The notes: a model not told the origin generated them from the letters alone. 64,000 nucleotides of DNA from Paraescarpia echinospica (GCA_020002185.1 CM034532.1:29775778-29839777); one strand, 5' to 3'; numbered from the stretch's first letter, positions 39,241 to 62,583 are shown. A program made the numbers and translations.

Positions 39241-40384
39241 GCCAGGTGTTGGACAAAAACCATTGTCGATATTTCGGTCCGAGGTTTGTTTTCCAGTTGA
39301 TTCGATCGGTTTACTTCTATCTTTTGGACTTTTCGTAGTAAGGTTTGCTTCACCGAGCCGGGTTACTAGCCCTGCGTCGGCTAGACAGAATGCCGATGAC
39401 GGCTGACAGGTGTTCTATCACTCCCGGATTTGTAGGCTTGTATCTCGCGCATCAAAGTTTCAGGGATTAACCTACAGCCGCTGTTTGTTATGTCTTGACC
39501 ACGACATTCAAAACGGTCGACATGCAGTCGCATTGATGTAGTGAACTATAGTGAAGGCAACGGATAGACCGCTTTAATGGTGTAATATCCAACGTTATAT
39601 TATGGAGCATTTTATTATTCTTTTTTCCGTTTGTACTGCTGAGCTCTCGAACTTGAACATCTTCTTCAACGACACAAATTTTGAAAATGTCCACGTATTC
39701 CTCGCAAATATCTTCGAGATAGATGAGGACGGTGCCGTGGTGCGAGGCAACGAGAAATGGAGGTTCACAATGACCCTGAGATCTCTACTCTGTAGCAGCA
39801 AAATCATACAGACTAAATGCATACAAGACAGCGTCGCATTCCACGCTTTCACTGTTTGAAGTGAATGCGCGTGCCAGAGATACTGCTAAACAAACAGACG
39901 CTGGTGTACAATGCTATTATCGCTTCGTTAATGTTGTATAAGTAGGGAAAGTGGGCGGTATCTTCGATAATGATCCACAAACTTCATTTCTGCCGTAGAC
40001 GCCACCTCCTAACATTATTGGGCATGCGTTGGCCTACAGGCATTCTATCCTATCTGTGCGCACGCTGTGGCATGGATCCGCTGCCACAGCGAGGAGATGA
40101 TGCGCATATCCATGTTAGTCCAAGTGTTGCGCATGCCCGAAGATAGCTCTGCAACTGGCCTTGCAGTTTGCGGTTGATGCCGGTACAGGGGCCGCGTTGG
40201 CCGGCATACGTCCACTCCGCTCAACACGCCGCGCTCAGACCTCTGAGTGACGGACGTGAGACAGGCAGGCAGAGACACTGAGAAGCTGGGAGAGTAGACA
40301 AGACGAGATGGCGTGAATATTTGGGGGATTGTTTTTAACATTCAGTCTCCAGACTATTGTAGTCGCAGGAACAACAAATCACCA

Positions 40385-41070
40385 TCATTCGTGCTTCACA
40401 AATTCCTGTGCAACAATCTCGTCCCACACCGATTTCTATTTCATATAATTTTTGTTTAAATATAACCATATCACAGTGTTACGAAATCGTTTTGTGTTAG
40501 CTGGGAAGCTTGACAAATACAGAAACATTAGATATTTAAACACACATAAAAAATAACCACCACCAACATGGTTGGACCTTGTAGTAACTTGCCCCAGGGC
40601 CCCAATACCCTAAATCCGCCACTAAATACAGTGAATAACCGATTTCATTAATTAAAAACATGACATTCATACATTTTCTATGCACAGTGCAAACTTTTTG
40701 GATCGAATCGCTATAAATACAGTATGTGAACAGAATGCAATATTTGTGTCGAAAACCGCATGTCGCACACAAATTGGCATTAAAAGTCGAAACACTTTAT
40801 ATGTGCTTCAAAAGCAACAACGTTTCAATATCTAAATGGATTTGTGAATATAACACTTTATTGCACAAGCCGGTGACATTTACGTAACTCATTGTTACAC
40901 AAAAGCATTCATCACATAAAAGTGAGGCAGAATGCGTGTTAATTTGAATGGAGTGTCGATTAGGTAAGTGCCTCCTTGGGAGACCGAATAACTCCCGCGC
41001 GGCGTGATACAGAGCGGCGGTTAACTACTGCAGCCAATCAGCGGCTGTTGATGCATACTGGTCTCCTTCT
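40385..41070. repeat. Dispersed repeat copy (matches 57800-58378 and 60626-60690)
   Basis: Shares CGTGCTTCACAAATTCCTGTG, TAGCTGGGAAG and GCAGCCAATCAGCGGCTGTTG blocks with the second copy, which a LINE interrupts. No coding potential; probably a non-autonomous element. Confidence 0.75.
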
Positions 41071-41869
41071 CTCCCCGCACAAACCCCTGACTACGAACAG
41101 CGCGTGACTACTGTTGTTGGCCGATCTTCGAAGTAAGACCCGATTTACGTTGTGGACTACAAGGTAAAACTGCGTGTGTTGCTTTATTGTGAAAAGTAAA
41201 TTTGTGACGTATTCGAAAAGGAAATACTTGTTGACAGTTTTAAGCAAAAGTCACATATTTTTGAATTTATTTTGTATTGACGTCAGCAACCTTTCACCTA
41301 GGCAACTATGATAGAATTGGTTTTGTTAGTCGCATAAAGATATCTTGTATGAATGAACTGGAGCAAGTCTGGTGTGGAACTATACACCAGACGACACCTT
41401 AGATATGCCACTATGTTGTTCTTCCAACGCACACCTCGCATTGTCTATTTGCCACAGCAGATGTCCACACCAGATGTCGCCGTAAGTATAAACTGCGAAC
41501 AGTGGCTATATACCGAATTTGTTGTGGCGATGACAGGCTGATGAACTTAGTAACTTAGTATTACTACTGATGTTAGCTGCCGGGTAAACATATACATTGT
41601 GGTGTTCTATTTGATTGTATTGATTGAATAGCGGAGGTTCCTGTGTGAAGTTATTGGCCACCATGCCCCGACCTGTTGTTGTCCCTGGAACTCTATGTGT
41701 ATTGTCGGTGTCTCACGGAGATGACAACGTTGACAGACGTCATAGTTGATTTGGACTAATGCCGGTCCTCGAGGTTGTATTGTTCTTGGAATTGTACGGG
41801 TAAACTTGTGAAGCTAAACTCGCGGAGAACAAAACGTTGACAGAGATTTTAGTTGATGTGTGCCGTGTG

Positions 41870-42110
41870 AGACGGCAAATGGTCTAAAGAAGGACAACGT
41901 AAACGCCATAAAGACGTCCTCAAATCCACCTTGAAAATATGCGATATTGACCCGAACACACCGGAATATGAGACTCTATCAAGAACCAAATGGCGGTCGA
42001 TTACTCGAAACGGCACACAGTCATTCGAAGCGAGGAAATTAACAAACGTAGCCAAAAAGCGCGAGGCTAGGAAGATTAGAGTCATGACAAATCTTCAAAA
42101 GTCACCCTAA
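41870..42110 (+). mobile_element. LINE ORF C-terminal fragment, copy 1
   Basis: Frame with KDVLKSTLKICDIDPN, SRTKWRSITRNG and FEARKLTNVAKK is the tail typical of LINE ORFs (KRYKDxLKxxLK...W...). A homologous copy lies at 60795-61110. Confidence 0.6.
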
Positions 42111-42446
42111 CCACATTCTGGTTATTCATGTTCACACAAGTGGGATGCTGCGCTGAGCATAGATTGGTCTCATAGGCAATGTATGAATAGACACCAAATA
42201 ACACAGACAATCCATGGAAAGATCATCATCGCCACGAGGGATTGTTGCTGATGATCATGATGGTATTGGTGGGATAACAACGGTCCGTATCACAGTGGTG
42301 GATCATCAAAAGTAAACGCTGTTAGGACAGAATTGACCCCCAGAAAGGCTTCACCAACAACGGTGTAGTGATGGTAGACGTTGACAAAGAATTGCCTGAG
42401 ATGGTAGGGGATGATCATCGTGTATGGTGTTTAATAAACATAGTCC

Positions 42447-43382
42447 GTGTGGCGGTACGGGTCGATTAACTCTGGTTTGCATGTTAGACGGCAGAAGTCG
42501 TCGAATATTCAGACTATATTAACGATGTTGAGGAATATCTTACAGGATTCTACTGAGATGTTGCGTATATCTTACAGGATGCCTCTGACGATGCAGTCAG
42601 GTCAGCCGACGGCCCATGTGACGGAAGCACTGGTTTGCCCGTCGCGGAAACAAGGCGTGTGTTGTGGAGCAGAGCAGGTGACTACGACGTATCGCCACCC
42701 GGTTGCCGACACAGATCGTCGTCAGTCGTCAGAGGTTAACACAGAGAGGCGCCTTGAAGCTATTGCTGATGCTACCGATGATCCCAGGCGGGAGATGAGA
42801 GAGTTGCGGCGGGAGATAAGTTCGGAGATGAGGCTGGATATGAATGAGGTACGTGAGATGCAACGTGAGATGATGCTGGAGATGAATGAGGTACGTGAGG
42901 TGCGACGGGAGATGCACGATAAAGCAGTGCTGCAGGATGCAGCAAACGCAATCACCGAAGAGCACTGGCAGGGGTTTCACCGGCAGATTCCAGAGATGCG
43001 GCGAGAGATGCGTGAGATGCAGGAGGTACAGCGGCAGATTCCAGAGATGCGGCGAGAGATGCGAGTGATGCGTGGGATGCTGGAGGGACAGCGGCACATT
43101 CCAGAGATACGGCGAGAGATGTGTGAGATGCGACAGATGCTACAGGCGTTGCTGCCGGGTACAGGAAACGTAGCAGCAGCAACTCCATCGTTCTGTAGTC
43201 TGGAGTCTGACATAATGACCCCCGCCCGCCTAAGAGTGGAATCAGCCAGAAGCCCCATCGATTCAGGTAACGCGGGTTCTTTAAATGTTCTGCTGGAAGT
43301 AACCAGAACTCAGAACTCAGAATCAATTTATTTGACATGTAAATACGATACATATACATCGCATAACGTAAGTAATAGATAA
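42447..43382 (+). CDS. Arg/Glu/Met coiled-coil repeat ORF, unknown
   Basis: A 311-codon open frame whose centre is a long helix of repeats such as QIPEMRREMREM and EVREMQREMMLEM, interrupted by TEEHWQGFHR. It ends in non-repetitive LLPGTGNVAAATPSFC and a Ser-rich tail. Related shorter frames at 44154-44489 and 61292-61558, each following similar DNA, show it is part of a dispersed repeat family rather than a single host gene. The start codon is uncertain. It could be a transposon ORF1-like protein; I do not recognise it. Confidence 0.35.
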   Translation: MWRYGSINSGLHVRRQKSSNIQTILTMLRNILQDSTEMLRISYRMPLTMQSGQPTAHVTEALVCPSRKQGVCCGAEQVTTTYRHPVADTDRRQSSEVNTERRLEAIADATDDPRREMRELRREISSEMRLDMNEVREMQREMMLEMNEVREVRREMHDKAVLQDAANAITEEHWQGFHRQIPEMRREMREMQEVQRQIPEMRREMRVMRGMLEGQRHIPEIRREMCEMRQMLQALLPGTGNVAAATPSFCSLESDIMTPARLRVESARSPIDSGNAGSLNVLLEVTRTQNSESIYLTCKYDTYTSHNVSNR

Positions 43383-43518
43383 GGTCGGGAGACTCCCATT
43401 AAGATATATAATATCGCTAGCACAGAAGCCACCCCATAAATATGAACAACAACAAAATTTACATCACACAAATCAGAATATCATATGACTTGTTTTTATA
43501 GTTGATAATTACTCAATG

Positions 43519-43851
43519 TATCAACATACATACATACATACATACATACATACATACATACATACATACATACATACATACGTACGTACGTACGTACGTA
43601 CGTACATACATACATACATACATACATACATACATACATACATACATACATACATACATACATACATACATACATACATACATACATACATACATACATA
43701 CATACATACATACATACATACATACATACATACATACATACATACATACATACATACATACATACATACATACATACATACATACATACATACATACATA
43801 CATACATACATACATACATACAAACATACATACATACGTACGTACAAACAT
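43519..43851. repeat. (CATA)n microsatellite with (CGTA) block
   Basis: About 330 bp of CATA tetranucleotides with a CGTA-type variant block at 43580-43606 and near 43836. All frames through it are open artefacts. Confidence 0.98.
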
Positions 43852-44153
43852 AATATAAGGACTGATTATATATACCCGTGAACACATTGACGTACATATG
43901 GATACTTAGGTATACATTCCAATACGTATTATGAATTACAAGTGACCAAGGACCACGCATCTACTTGTTGGCCGTGACATTGACATTTGGTTATGTGTGA
44001 GAAGCCAACACGGCTGACCTGTGGGAAGACGTAGATTAAGCTAGGGGTTCTTGACAATGCTGGTGCCCCTCTAAAATATGGCGATGGACTCTCGAAATAA
44101 TGGAATAACCGTGTTGATCAACCGTTCGATTTTAACACCTATGCAAGTACCCT

Positions 44154-44489
44154 TTGAAATCAAGACACCGAAAGGCATTGCGGGAGATGAGTGAGTTGAG
44201 GCTAGAGATATGGTTGGAGATGAATGAGGTACGTGAGATGCGACGGGAGATGCAAAATAAAGCAGTGCTGCAGGATGGGCACAGGCAGGAGGTACAGCGG
44301 CAGATTCCCGAGATGCGGCGAGAGATACGTGAGATGGGAAAGATGCTAATGGTGTTGCTGCCGGGTACAGGAAACGTAACATCAGCGACTTCGTCGCTGT
44401 GTAGTCTGGAGTCTGACATAGTGGCCGCCGCCCGCCTAAAAGTGGAATCAGTCAGAAGCCACACCGATTCAGGTAACGCGTTCTGCTGA
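44154..44489 (+). other. Second copy of coiled-coil repeat ORF (truncated)
   Basis: Shares EMRREMQNKAVLQD, QRQIPEMRREIREM and LLPGTGNVTSAT with 42900-43260 and ends in the same Ser-rich region. Shorter by about 120 codons of repeat. Confidence 0.5.
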
Positions 44490-45782
44490 AAGTAACCAAG
44501 GACCACGTGGCTACTTGTAGGTTGGCCATGATATTGACACTTGGATATGTTTGAGAAGCAAACACGGCTGACGTGTGGGAAAGCGTAGATTAAACTACGG
44601 TTTCTTGGTTATGCCAACATTTTTATATACCCCTCTAAAAATGACGATGGACAATCGAAATAAGGGAATAGTCATGTTGATCAACTGTTCGATTTTAACA
44701 CCCATGCAAATATCCTTTGAAATCAAGACACCAAAAAGCATTTCGTATGGAAAATGAACTCCGAATGGTGGCAGTAATCTTGAAAGTTGAGAGTTGTTCC
44801 TTTCAATAAACATGTAGTTGTACACAGTAAACATTGTGTACACGGTAGTTATACATAACACTGCCACAATGTATGTATATAATGTTCAAATTGAAAGTCA
44901 CTATTGACACTAGGCCATAACTGTGGTTGTTGTAAGTGCCGTGAGTAGTTAGTCTTATTTGCTCAAAATGATATATTACTACGAAAACTAAACATGAACC
45001 ACCAGGATTGAAAAATTGTCTTGGCAGTGCACCTAATTAACACTGTAGGGGTAGTTTTTAGAACAACGGACTTTCAATCGAGAGATTATTGGTTAATGAT
45101 AATAATAATAATAATGTACTTCTTTTCCTCGTAAATCCTTCGAAACCAAACTCAGAGACGAATCAAGCCACAAATGATGACAATCTCAAATTCGATAAGC
45201 AGTATTAAAATTGTCAACATATGTATGAAAACACCAAGGAGCTAAGGTGGATAAGCAAGATTATAAAGGTAAGTGTTTACATGACGGAGAAATTGTGTAA
45301 TAGTTTCAACTGAGTTAACACTAAGAGGGAGGATATTCCAAAGAGTTGGAACAGCAACAGAAGAGATCTAACAGTAGTAGGAGAGAGCTCAATAGAACCG
45401 GTACAGCAAAACACAATTTGTGTACGTGATGTTTGTTACCGCGTTATCGGGGATGTCGAATCATTTGTATTAAGGATAAGTGAGATATTACTGTATAGCA
45501 TTGAGGAATCCCTACCTTCATTAATAAAAAGGTAAAGGTAATTTTGATACAGCGCAATATTCAGTCCACAGGACTATTCAAAGCGCTGTACACCTTATTC
45601 AATGGCAGACCTGTTCAATGGAACACTATATCGATGTCTCTGGGAAGTATTCAGCCACGCTGCAATTAATGCGTGAAGACTACGTACACGAATGTCCACC
45701 ACTTTCTATGTTTATGTACTCATTCATACAGCTGAGTAAAGTGGAGCAACGTAGAGTGAACGAACTTGCCCAAGGTTCGAAA

Positions 45783-45856
45783 CCGCTTCACAGGATTCGA
45801 ACCCGGGTTCTGTTGATCGAGAGACCGAAGTTCTATCCACTGCACCACTGCGCTCC
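45783..45856 (-). repeat. tRNA-derived SINE head, copy 1
   Basis: On the minus strand: GGAGCGCAGTGGTGCAGTGG (A box region), then GGGTTCGAATCC (perfect B box). Structure is too distorted for a real tRNA. A second copy with a shortened middle is at 61779-61843. Confidence 0.6.
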
Positions 45857-46094
45857 ATTAGACACCAGTGCATATTCCAATAACGATACACTTCACAACT
45901 ATGTCATTCAGGCAGTGATTTAACCAGTTGCATCGATCGTTCGTTGGAAAAACGTCTCCCACGTGTACTACTTCAGCGACTCTTGTGAGCGTTATTCATT
46001 GATAATAGTACAGCACCAAAAACCCCAACTATCTTTTTCTTGTAACAAAGTGTACCATCTTGTTGCCACGACAGCCACCATCTCTGAGAACCCA

Positions 46095-56148
<10,054 letters not shown>

Positions 56149-57799
56149 GCTGTGTGATGAAGAACGGACATAAATGTGTGAATTAATAGCTTATTACACT
56201 CATAAAGGTTCACATTTGAGAAGAATGCCAACGAGCGGGTGTTGCAGATACATCGTTGTTTCTATTGTACGTAACGCGCCACCGTTTCGAGTGAAACTGA
56301 TAATGAAACGTTTAAAATAGAGTGTGTCTGTACGTAGCGCGGCGTTCGTGTGTAGCACAGTGTATTTATATAGTACGGTGTTTGTATGTAGCACAGTGTA
56401 TTTATAAAGTACGGTGTTTGTATGTAGCACGGTGTATTTATATAGTACGGTGTTTGTGTGTATTATTGTGCCCCTAAGTGGCACGGTGTATGTACGCAGC
56501 CCGGTGTGTGTGTGTGTTCGCGTGTGCATGCGTGAGAGCGTGCTCGCGCGCGTGTGTGTGTGTGTGTGTGTGTGTCGCTCTGTGTGTCAGTATGCAACAC
56601 TGTAAGTATACAGAACGTAATCGTTGCGTGATACCTTAAATCGAATCATTATTCTATACATTCCGTAGATAGTAACAAGTGGACAAGAACATACAGGATC
56701 CGTAACGTTTTGCGTACTTATATTCCATATAATAAACCGTATACGTGGCATTCTTCGAGTCTGTATTATCGACTAGTAATTATTACCTTTTTCTTTGTGT
56801 CAAACGAATTCTGGTGTCGTGTGTAGTGGCTACAGTTGTGCCACACGGTGGACTGGCAACTAATCAGACATTCTCTTGTCAAACATTATTTATTGACAAA
56901 CAACATTTACGTGGGCATAATGTGTTTTTTGTAAAAGACAATTTTATATCTTTCTCTTTGTACTTTCAACGTATTTTATATTCCGACCAAACTTTACGCA
57001 TTAATATCTTAGCAACGATAGACAAGTTCGACTGGTGGGGCTCTCTGACGGCAAAAGTTAGTAGACATATGAAATAGGCCAAACGTTTGCGTTGCCGCTT
57101 TATTGATGTCTTGGTACCACTAATACTAATAAACTACAGAGACGACGTTTTGTGTGTTTACTGCATCACTCATATAAAATGTGTTAATAACATTTCCGGA
57201 CATATCCTGCATGAAACTTGTTAGAGATACCTCATAACATCAATCATCATGGCCACCTAAAACCTACAATATTTATTGTGCAAAGTACAAAAACAACAAC
57301 AGTTTTTAGGTGGATCGATCAATGATTTTACAAAATGTCAAATGACGGTTTACAAAGGTCAGACACACACTCGTCACGACGAAGACAATGTCGTATGCGA
57401 AGTCTTTTTTTACAAAATATAAATTCAGAATTATCTACGTAAATGTTTACCAAATGTGCTGGTCTGTGTCTCAGAGTAACGGAGTCAATAATGATAAGCT
57501 ATCCGCTATATAACGAAACAACCATTTTTTTTCTTTTTCAATCACACGTTCATTTGTCACTCACACCCCTCAAATTTCATGCATCCATCCATCACTTGAC
57601 CGCATACGTCATTATTCTCTGAAATCTATGAGAGCACGTTGTAAAACGAATTCTTCACTTGAAACAATAACAATTGTGTTATGTGTTATGTTTCTCCCTG
57701 AGTTGCCACAAAGTAGAGCTACATAATATCCTCATCGCAGCTACTTTCTGGTCTTCGTTATATATACATATATATATTTATATATATATATATCTATAT
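56149..57799. other. 3' flank of channel gene, no further gene recognised
   Basis: Contains a 35-bp minisatellite at about 56330-56480 (GTACGGTGTTTGTATGTAGC units) and a GT-rich run at 56545-56590. No coding similarity seen. Confidence 0.45.
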
Positions 57800-58378
57800 A
57801 CTCGTGCTTCACAAATTCCTGTGTATCAACCTCGTCCCACACGATTTCTATTTCATGTAATTATGGTTTAATATAACCATATCACAATGTTACGAAAACG
57901 TTTCGTATTAGCTGGGAAGTTTGACAAATACATAAACATTAGGTATTTAAACATACATCAAAAATAACCACCATCAACATGGTTGGACCTTGTAGTAACA
58001 ACTTGCCCCATAACCGATTTCATTAATTAGAAATATGATATTCATACATGTTGTTATGCTTAGTGCAAACTTTTTTGATCTAGTCGCTGTAAATACAGTA
58101 TGTGAACAGAATGCAATATGTGTGTCGAAAATTTGCATTAAATGTCGAATCACTTTACCTGTACTTCAAAAGCAACGACATTTCAATATCTAAATGGATT
58201 ATGAATGTAACACTTCCGTGTACAAGCCGGTGACATTTTCGTATCTCATTTCTACACAAAGACTTGCATTCCATAAAAGTGAGGCAGAATGCGTGTTAAT
58301 TTCAACGGCGTGTTTATTAGGAAAGTGCTCCGTTGGGAAACCGAATAACTCACGCCAGGAGTGATACATAGCAGCGGT
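57800..58378. repeat. Dispersed repeat copy, interrupted by a LINE
   Basis: Matches 40385-41000; the remainder (GCAGCCAATCAGCGGCTGTT) continues at 60626-60690 after the LINE. Confidence 0.75.
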
Positions 58379-60291
58379 TGTGCTGAGAGACATTTTCACA
58401 ACTATGCGAGACTTCTACAAAAAATTACTTATGACGGGAAAGTCCGCGTTTTACTGGCAGAAAATCCAAGAGTCAGTCCGTGACACGAAAGCTATGTACC
58501 GAGTCACGAATTACATCACCGGACGCAAACAACCACCAATGCTTCCCGAATGCAACGGCTTGCATGAAGATTTGGCGGACCGTTTTCTTGTATATTTCTT
58601 CGAAAAGATTACGAAGATCCGCCGTACACTGAATCACCGTGACGCACCACCACCGTTACTGCAAATCAACAACAATCACCACCACCTTTGTACGCTGTCA
58701 GCATTTACACCGACAACAGCCACAGCTATCGTTCGACTCGTGGACAAATGCCCTTGCAAATCTTGGTATCTCGACCCTTCACCGTCAGCGCTGTTGAAGA
58801 CAAACATCATCGCACCAATTCTGGCGAGTATCGATCATCAGTCTGTCATTGGAATCTGCGACGGTACCATCTGAAATGAAACATGCGCTGGCTACGCTAC
58901 TGCTTAAGAAGACTGGTCTTGATGCAAATGACATTACGAACTACCGCCCTATATCCAATCTCAGCTTTGTGTCAAAGTTGTTGGAGAGGCATGTCGCGGC
59001 TGACCTTCGGCGTTACATCAACGAAAACAAACTGCTTGACCCGTTCCAGAGCGCGTATTGCCCGCACCACAGCACCGAAACAACACTCGTTCGTATTCAC
59101 GAGGATATCATGCAGGCACTCGACCGTCGAAAAGGAGTAATACTCGTCCTTCTTGATCTTACAGCTGCTTTCGACACTGTGGACCACGCTATACTACTCA
59201 GGCAAGTGAAATCCATCGGCATCCGTGACTCAGCGCTGGCGTGGGTAGCATCTTATTTGTCGGACAGAACATTGGCGATACAAATCGGCGTTGCCATTTC
59301 TCGCCGGCAACGGTTGAGCTATGGTGTGCTTCAGGGATCGGTCTTTGGTCCATTACTGTTCACAATATACTGTATGCCAATCACTGCCATATTCGCTAAA
59401 CACCGCTTGAAATGCCACATGTACGCCGATGATACTCAACTCTATGTCGATTTCCCACGTGATCAGCCCTGTGACGCAGACAATGCTACCCGCCGTATTG
59501 AAAAATGCACCATCGACATAAAACGTTGGATGGCGAACCATCAACTGTTACTAAATTAGGCAAATATCGAAACAATTGTCTTCTACGCACCTAACACCAA
59601 AGTCCCACCTGCAGTTACGAGAGTCGACGTGTGTGGGTGTGACGTAACGCCTCAGCCGACAGTACGAGACATCGGCGTTTTTTTGCACAGTGGACTGGAT
59701 ATGTCGGTGCACGTTGCTCGTACGTGCCAGGCGGCATATTTCCAGCTGCACAACATCGCCAAGATACGACATTGCCTGACCGTTGATGCATGTAAAACCA
59801 TCGTTCATGTTCTATTGACCTCAAAGCTGGACTACGGAAATGCGGTGTTGTTTGCCATCAACGAGCGATTGCTACAGAAACTGCAACGGGTGCAAAATTC
59901 AGCGGCGTGTGTAGTAACGCAGCAACGACGCCGAGATCACCTCCACATCACGCCTGTGTTGATAACACTACACTGGTTGCCCGTTCGATGGCGTATGACA
60001 TACGACATACTGGTGTTGACGTTCCGAGCGATACACGACCTCGCGCCCGAATACATCGCTGATATGATTGTTGAATACACGCCGGGCCGCCAGCTTCGCT
60101 CCGCCGGAAGCCGTCACCTGAGAGTACCCCGCCATAATTTAAAACAATAGTGTCGGCGTGATTTTTCAGTGACGGCACCGCGTCTGTGTAATGATTTGCC
60201 GGACTGGCTGCGCCTGATAGACTCTCTTGAACATTTTAAGTCACGTTTGAAAACATATCTTTTTAAAGCCGCATTTGTCGACTACTTGTAG
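58379..60291 (+). pseudogene. LINE reverse transcriptase, broken
   Basis: RT blocks in order: YRPISNLSFVSKLLE, FQSAYCPHHSTETTLVR, VLLDLTAAFDTVDHAILL, LSYGVLQGSVFGPLLF, and the catalytic YADDTQLYV. The C-terminal thumb and tail are ITLHWLPVRWRMTYDIL and VTAPRLCNDLPDWLR. A frameshift near 58855, TAG at 59557-59559 and TAG at 60148-60150 break the frame. Upstream sequence has part of the linker (YWQKIQESVRDTKAMYRV). No endonuclease domain remains. Confidence 0.9.
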
Positions 60292-60626
60292 CATGTATTA
60301 TATTGAATTGATCTTAGTCATCATTATAGGTTGTTTTTCAATATTAATATTTTATTACTAATTATTGACTTATGATCCTATTTTATTATTTATTTATTAT
60401 TTTACATACTATTAATTTATTATGGATAAGTTAGGCTTATGCATTACGAGTGTTAGAAGCCTTACATTTTTACACAATATTTTAAGTATCTTATGTAATC
60501 TGCTTACCGTGTAAGCTCGAACAATTGTATATTTATATTTTAACAATGTTGTATTTTTATGCGCCTCTGAGCAGAATTATATTCCGGATATACGGCGCTT
60601 TATAAATAACATTATTATTATTATAT
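58379..60626 (+). mobile_element. L2/CR1-like LINE, 5'-truncated
   Basis: Inserted into the dispersed repeat above. The 3' end has GATATACGGCGCTTTATAAAT and a short ATT tail (60590-60625). Confidence 0.85.
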
Positions 60627-60794
60627 AACTACTGCAGCCAATCAGCGGCTGTTGCTGCATCCTGGTCTCCTTCTCTCCCCGTTAACAGACGTCATAGTTG
60701 AGTTGGACCAATGTCGGTCCTCGAGGTGGTATTGTTCTTGGAATTGTATGGGTAAAATTAGTAAATTAAACTCACGAAGAGGAAAACGTTGACA

Positions 60795-61110
60795 CAGGTT
60801 TAGTTGAGGTGTCTTGGCAAACGGTGTACAGAAGGACAGCGTAAACACTATAAAGACAAACCCACCTTGAAAAGATGCGACATTGACCCGAACACATGGG
60901 AATCTGGGGCTCTATCACGAACTAAATGGTGGTCGATTACTCGAAACGGCACAGAGTCATTCGAAGCGAACAAACTAACAAACGTAGCCAAAAAGTGTGA
61001 GGCTAGGAAGATAAAAGACATGATAATTTTTCAAAATCCATCCTCACCACATTCTGGTTATACACCTTCGGAGTGTGGGAAGCTGTGCCGACAAAGATTG
61101 GTCCCATAGG
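60795..61110 (+). mobile_element. LINE ORF C-terminal fragment, copy 2
   Basis: KDKPTLKRCDIDPNTWE, SRTKWWSITRNGTESFE and NKLTNVAKKCEARK match 41870-42110; the coiled-coil repeat family follows at 61292, as in copy 1. Confidence 0.6.
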
Positions 61111-61291
61111 TCATCTACGAATTGACACCAAATGACACCAATAATCATTCTCGCCACGAGGAATTGCTGCTGATGATGATGATGGTATTGGTGAGTTAAC
61201 AGCGGTCCATATTACAATGGTGGTTACTCATCAGTAAACCATCTTAAGATAGGACTGACCCCAGAATGGTTTCACCAACAACGATGTAGAG

Positions 61292-61558
61292 ATGAGGTCG
61301 GAGATGAGGCTGGAGATGAATGAGGTACGTGAGGTGCAAAGGGAGATGAGGCAGGAGATGAAGGAGGTACGTGAAGTGCGACGGGAAATGGACGATAAAG
61401 CAGTGCAGAGTGCAGCAAACGCAATCACCGAAGAACACACACACGAGGTACAGCGGCAGATTCCCGAGATGCGGCCAGATATGCGGGAGGTGCGACAGAT
61501 GCTACATGGGGACTACACAACTGCCACAAACGAATTAAGGGCAAAAGGATGGTATTAA
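61292..61558 (+). other. Third copy of coiled-coil repeat ORF
   Basis: 88-codon frame with MRLEMNEVREVQREMRQEM and EVQRQIPEMRPDMREV, clearly related to 42800-43150. Confidence 0.5.
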
Positions 61559-61778
61559 TACTGTATGACATTTCTGTGTATTAATATATTAGTTGTATTT
61601 TATTGTATACAGTGAATCCAACTCAGTTGAGTCGCTAATAAAACTTGTGTTATGTTATGTTTATGTTCTGTTAAAATTTTCAACAAATGTATGACAACTT
61701 TCTACAACCAGGTACTAATTAATACAGCTAAGTAAACTGGAGCAACGTAGAGTGAACGAACTTGTCCAAAGTTCGACA

Positions 61779-61843
61779 CCGCTTCACAGGATTCGAACCC
61801 GGGTCGAGAGTCCGATGTTCTAGCCACTGCACCACTGCGCTCC
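61779..61843 (-). repeat. tRNA-derived SINE head, copy 2
   Basis: Same A and B boxes as copy 1, with a 9-base shorter middle. Confidence 0.6.
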
Positions 61844-62075
61844 ATTAGACACCATTGCATATTCCATTGACGATACACTTCACAACTATGTCATTCAGAT
61901 AGTGATTTAACCAGTTCCATCGATCGTTCGATGGAAAAACGTCACACACGTCTACTACTTCAGCGACTCTTTTGAGCTTTATTCAACGATAATAGTACTG
62001 CACCAAAAAGCCCAACTATCTTGTAACAAAGTGTACCATCTTGTTGCCACGACAGCCAACATCTCTGAAAAACCG

Positions 62076-62257
62076 ATGCCAGACTCCCTACTGCCAGACA
62101 ACCCGTTGTTGGCGACGTCGCTGCAGCAAGGTGACGCCGGAGACGAGACGAGCGAGCCGAGCAAGCAGTGGGGTCGCGCCTTCAGGACCTTCTGTGAAAC
62201 GACGACATTCCACGGGCTGGGAAATGTCACCGAGTCGACAAGCCATGTCGCTCGCAG
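62076..62257 (+). CDS. First exon of a second DEG/ENaC channel gene (partial)
   Basis: 182 nt like exon 1 of the upstream gene, ending at the same AG/GTAGGA donor and phase. Encodes DSLLPDNPLLATSLQQGDAG, then KQWGRAFRTFCETTTFHGL with the His-Gly gating motif. The rest of the gene lies beyond the window. It shows that the channel cluster continues in tandem on the plus strand. Confidence 0.8.
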
Positions 62258-62367
62258 GTAGGAGGGTAGATGCTCTCTGTGGATACCATTTATCATCTGA
62301 CGTTAGGGAACCCTTTACAAATTAGTGCAAATAGTTTTAAAATATTATTTGACATATTTACCTCTCT

Positions 62368-62583
62368 TCGATTTGTATATTTCAACCGCATCGCGCGGTC
62401 TTCATCAGCACAATGACGTTGTGGATTTGTCACATCACCACTGTCATGTGACACAAACTGGAGAAGATCTGTCGGAAGTCTTGGTCATATGTTGGTGGAC
62501 TAAACACCAGAGCTAATGTGTGACACACCCGTAACTTCATTCTGCTGATGACGACCGCGCTATGCTGTTGAAATATACAAATA
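62368..62583. repeat. Foldback repeat with hammerhead-like arms, copy 2
   Basis: The left arm read on minus has CTGATGAAGACCGCGCGATG then GCGGTTGAAATATAC with a perfect ACCGC/GCGGT hairpin. The right arm on plus has CTGATGACGACCGCGC. Confidence 0.7.

Noticed and set aside
39602..39859. 85-codon ORF with an opposite-strand counterpart
   Set aside because: No domain, no splice context and no second copy; consistent with chance.
43519..43851. CRISPR-like array
   Set aside because: A pure tetranucleotide repeat without spacers, in animal DNA.
45783..45856. Functional tRNA gene on the minus strand
   Set aside because: Good A and B boxes but an over-long, non-pairing anticodon region, and a second copy with a deletion inside a segmental duplication; a SINE head fits better.
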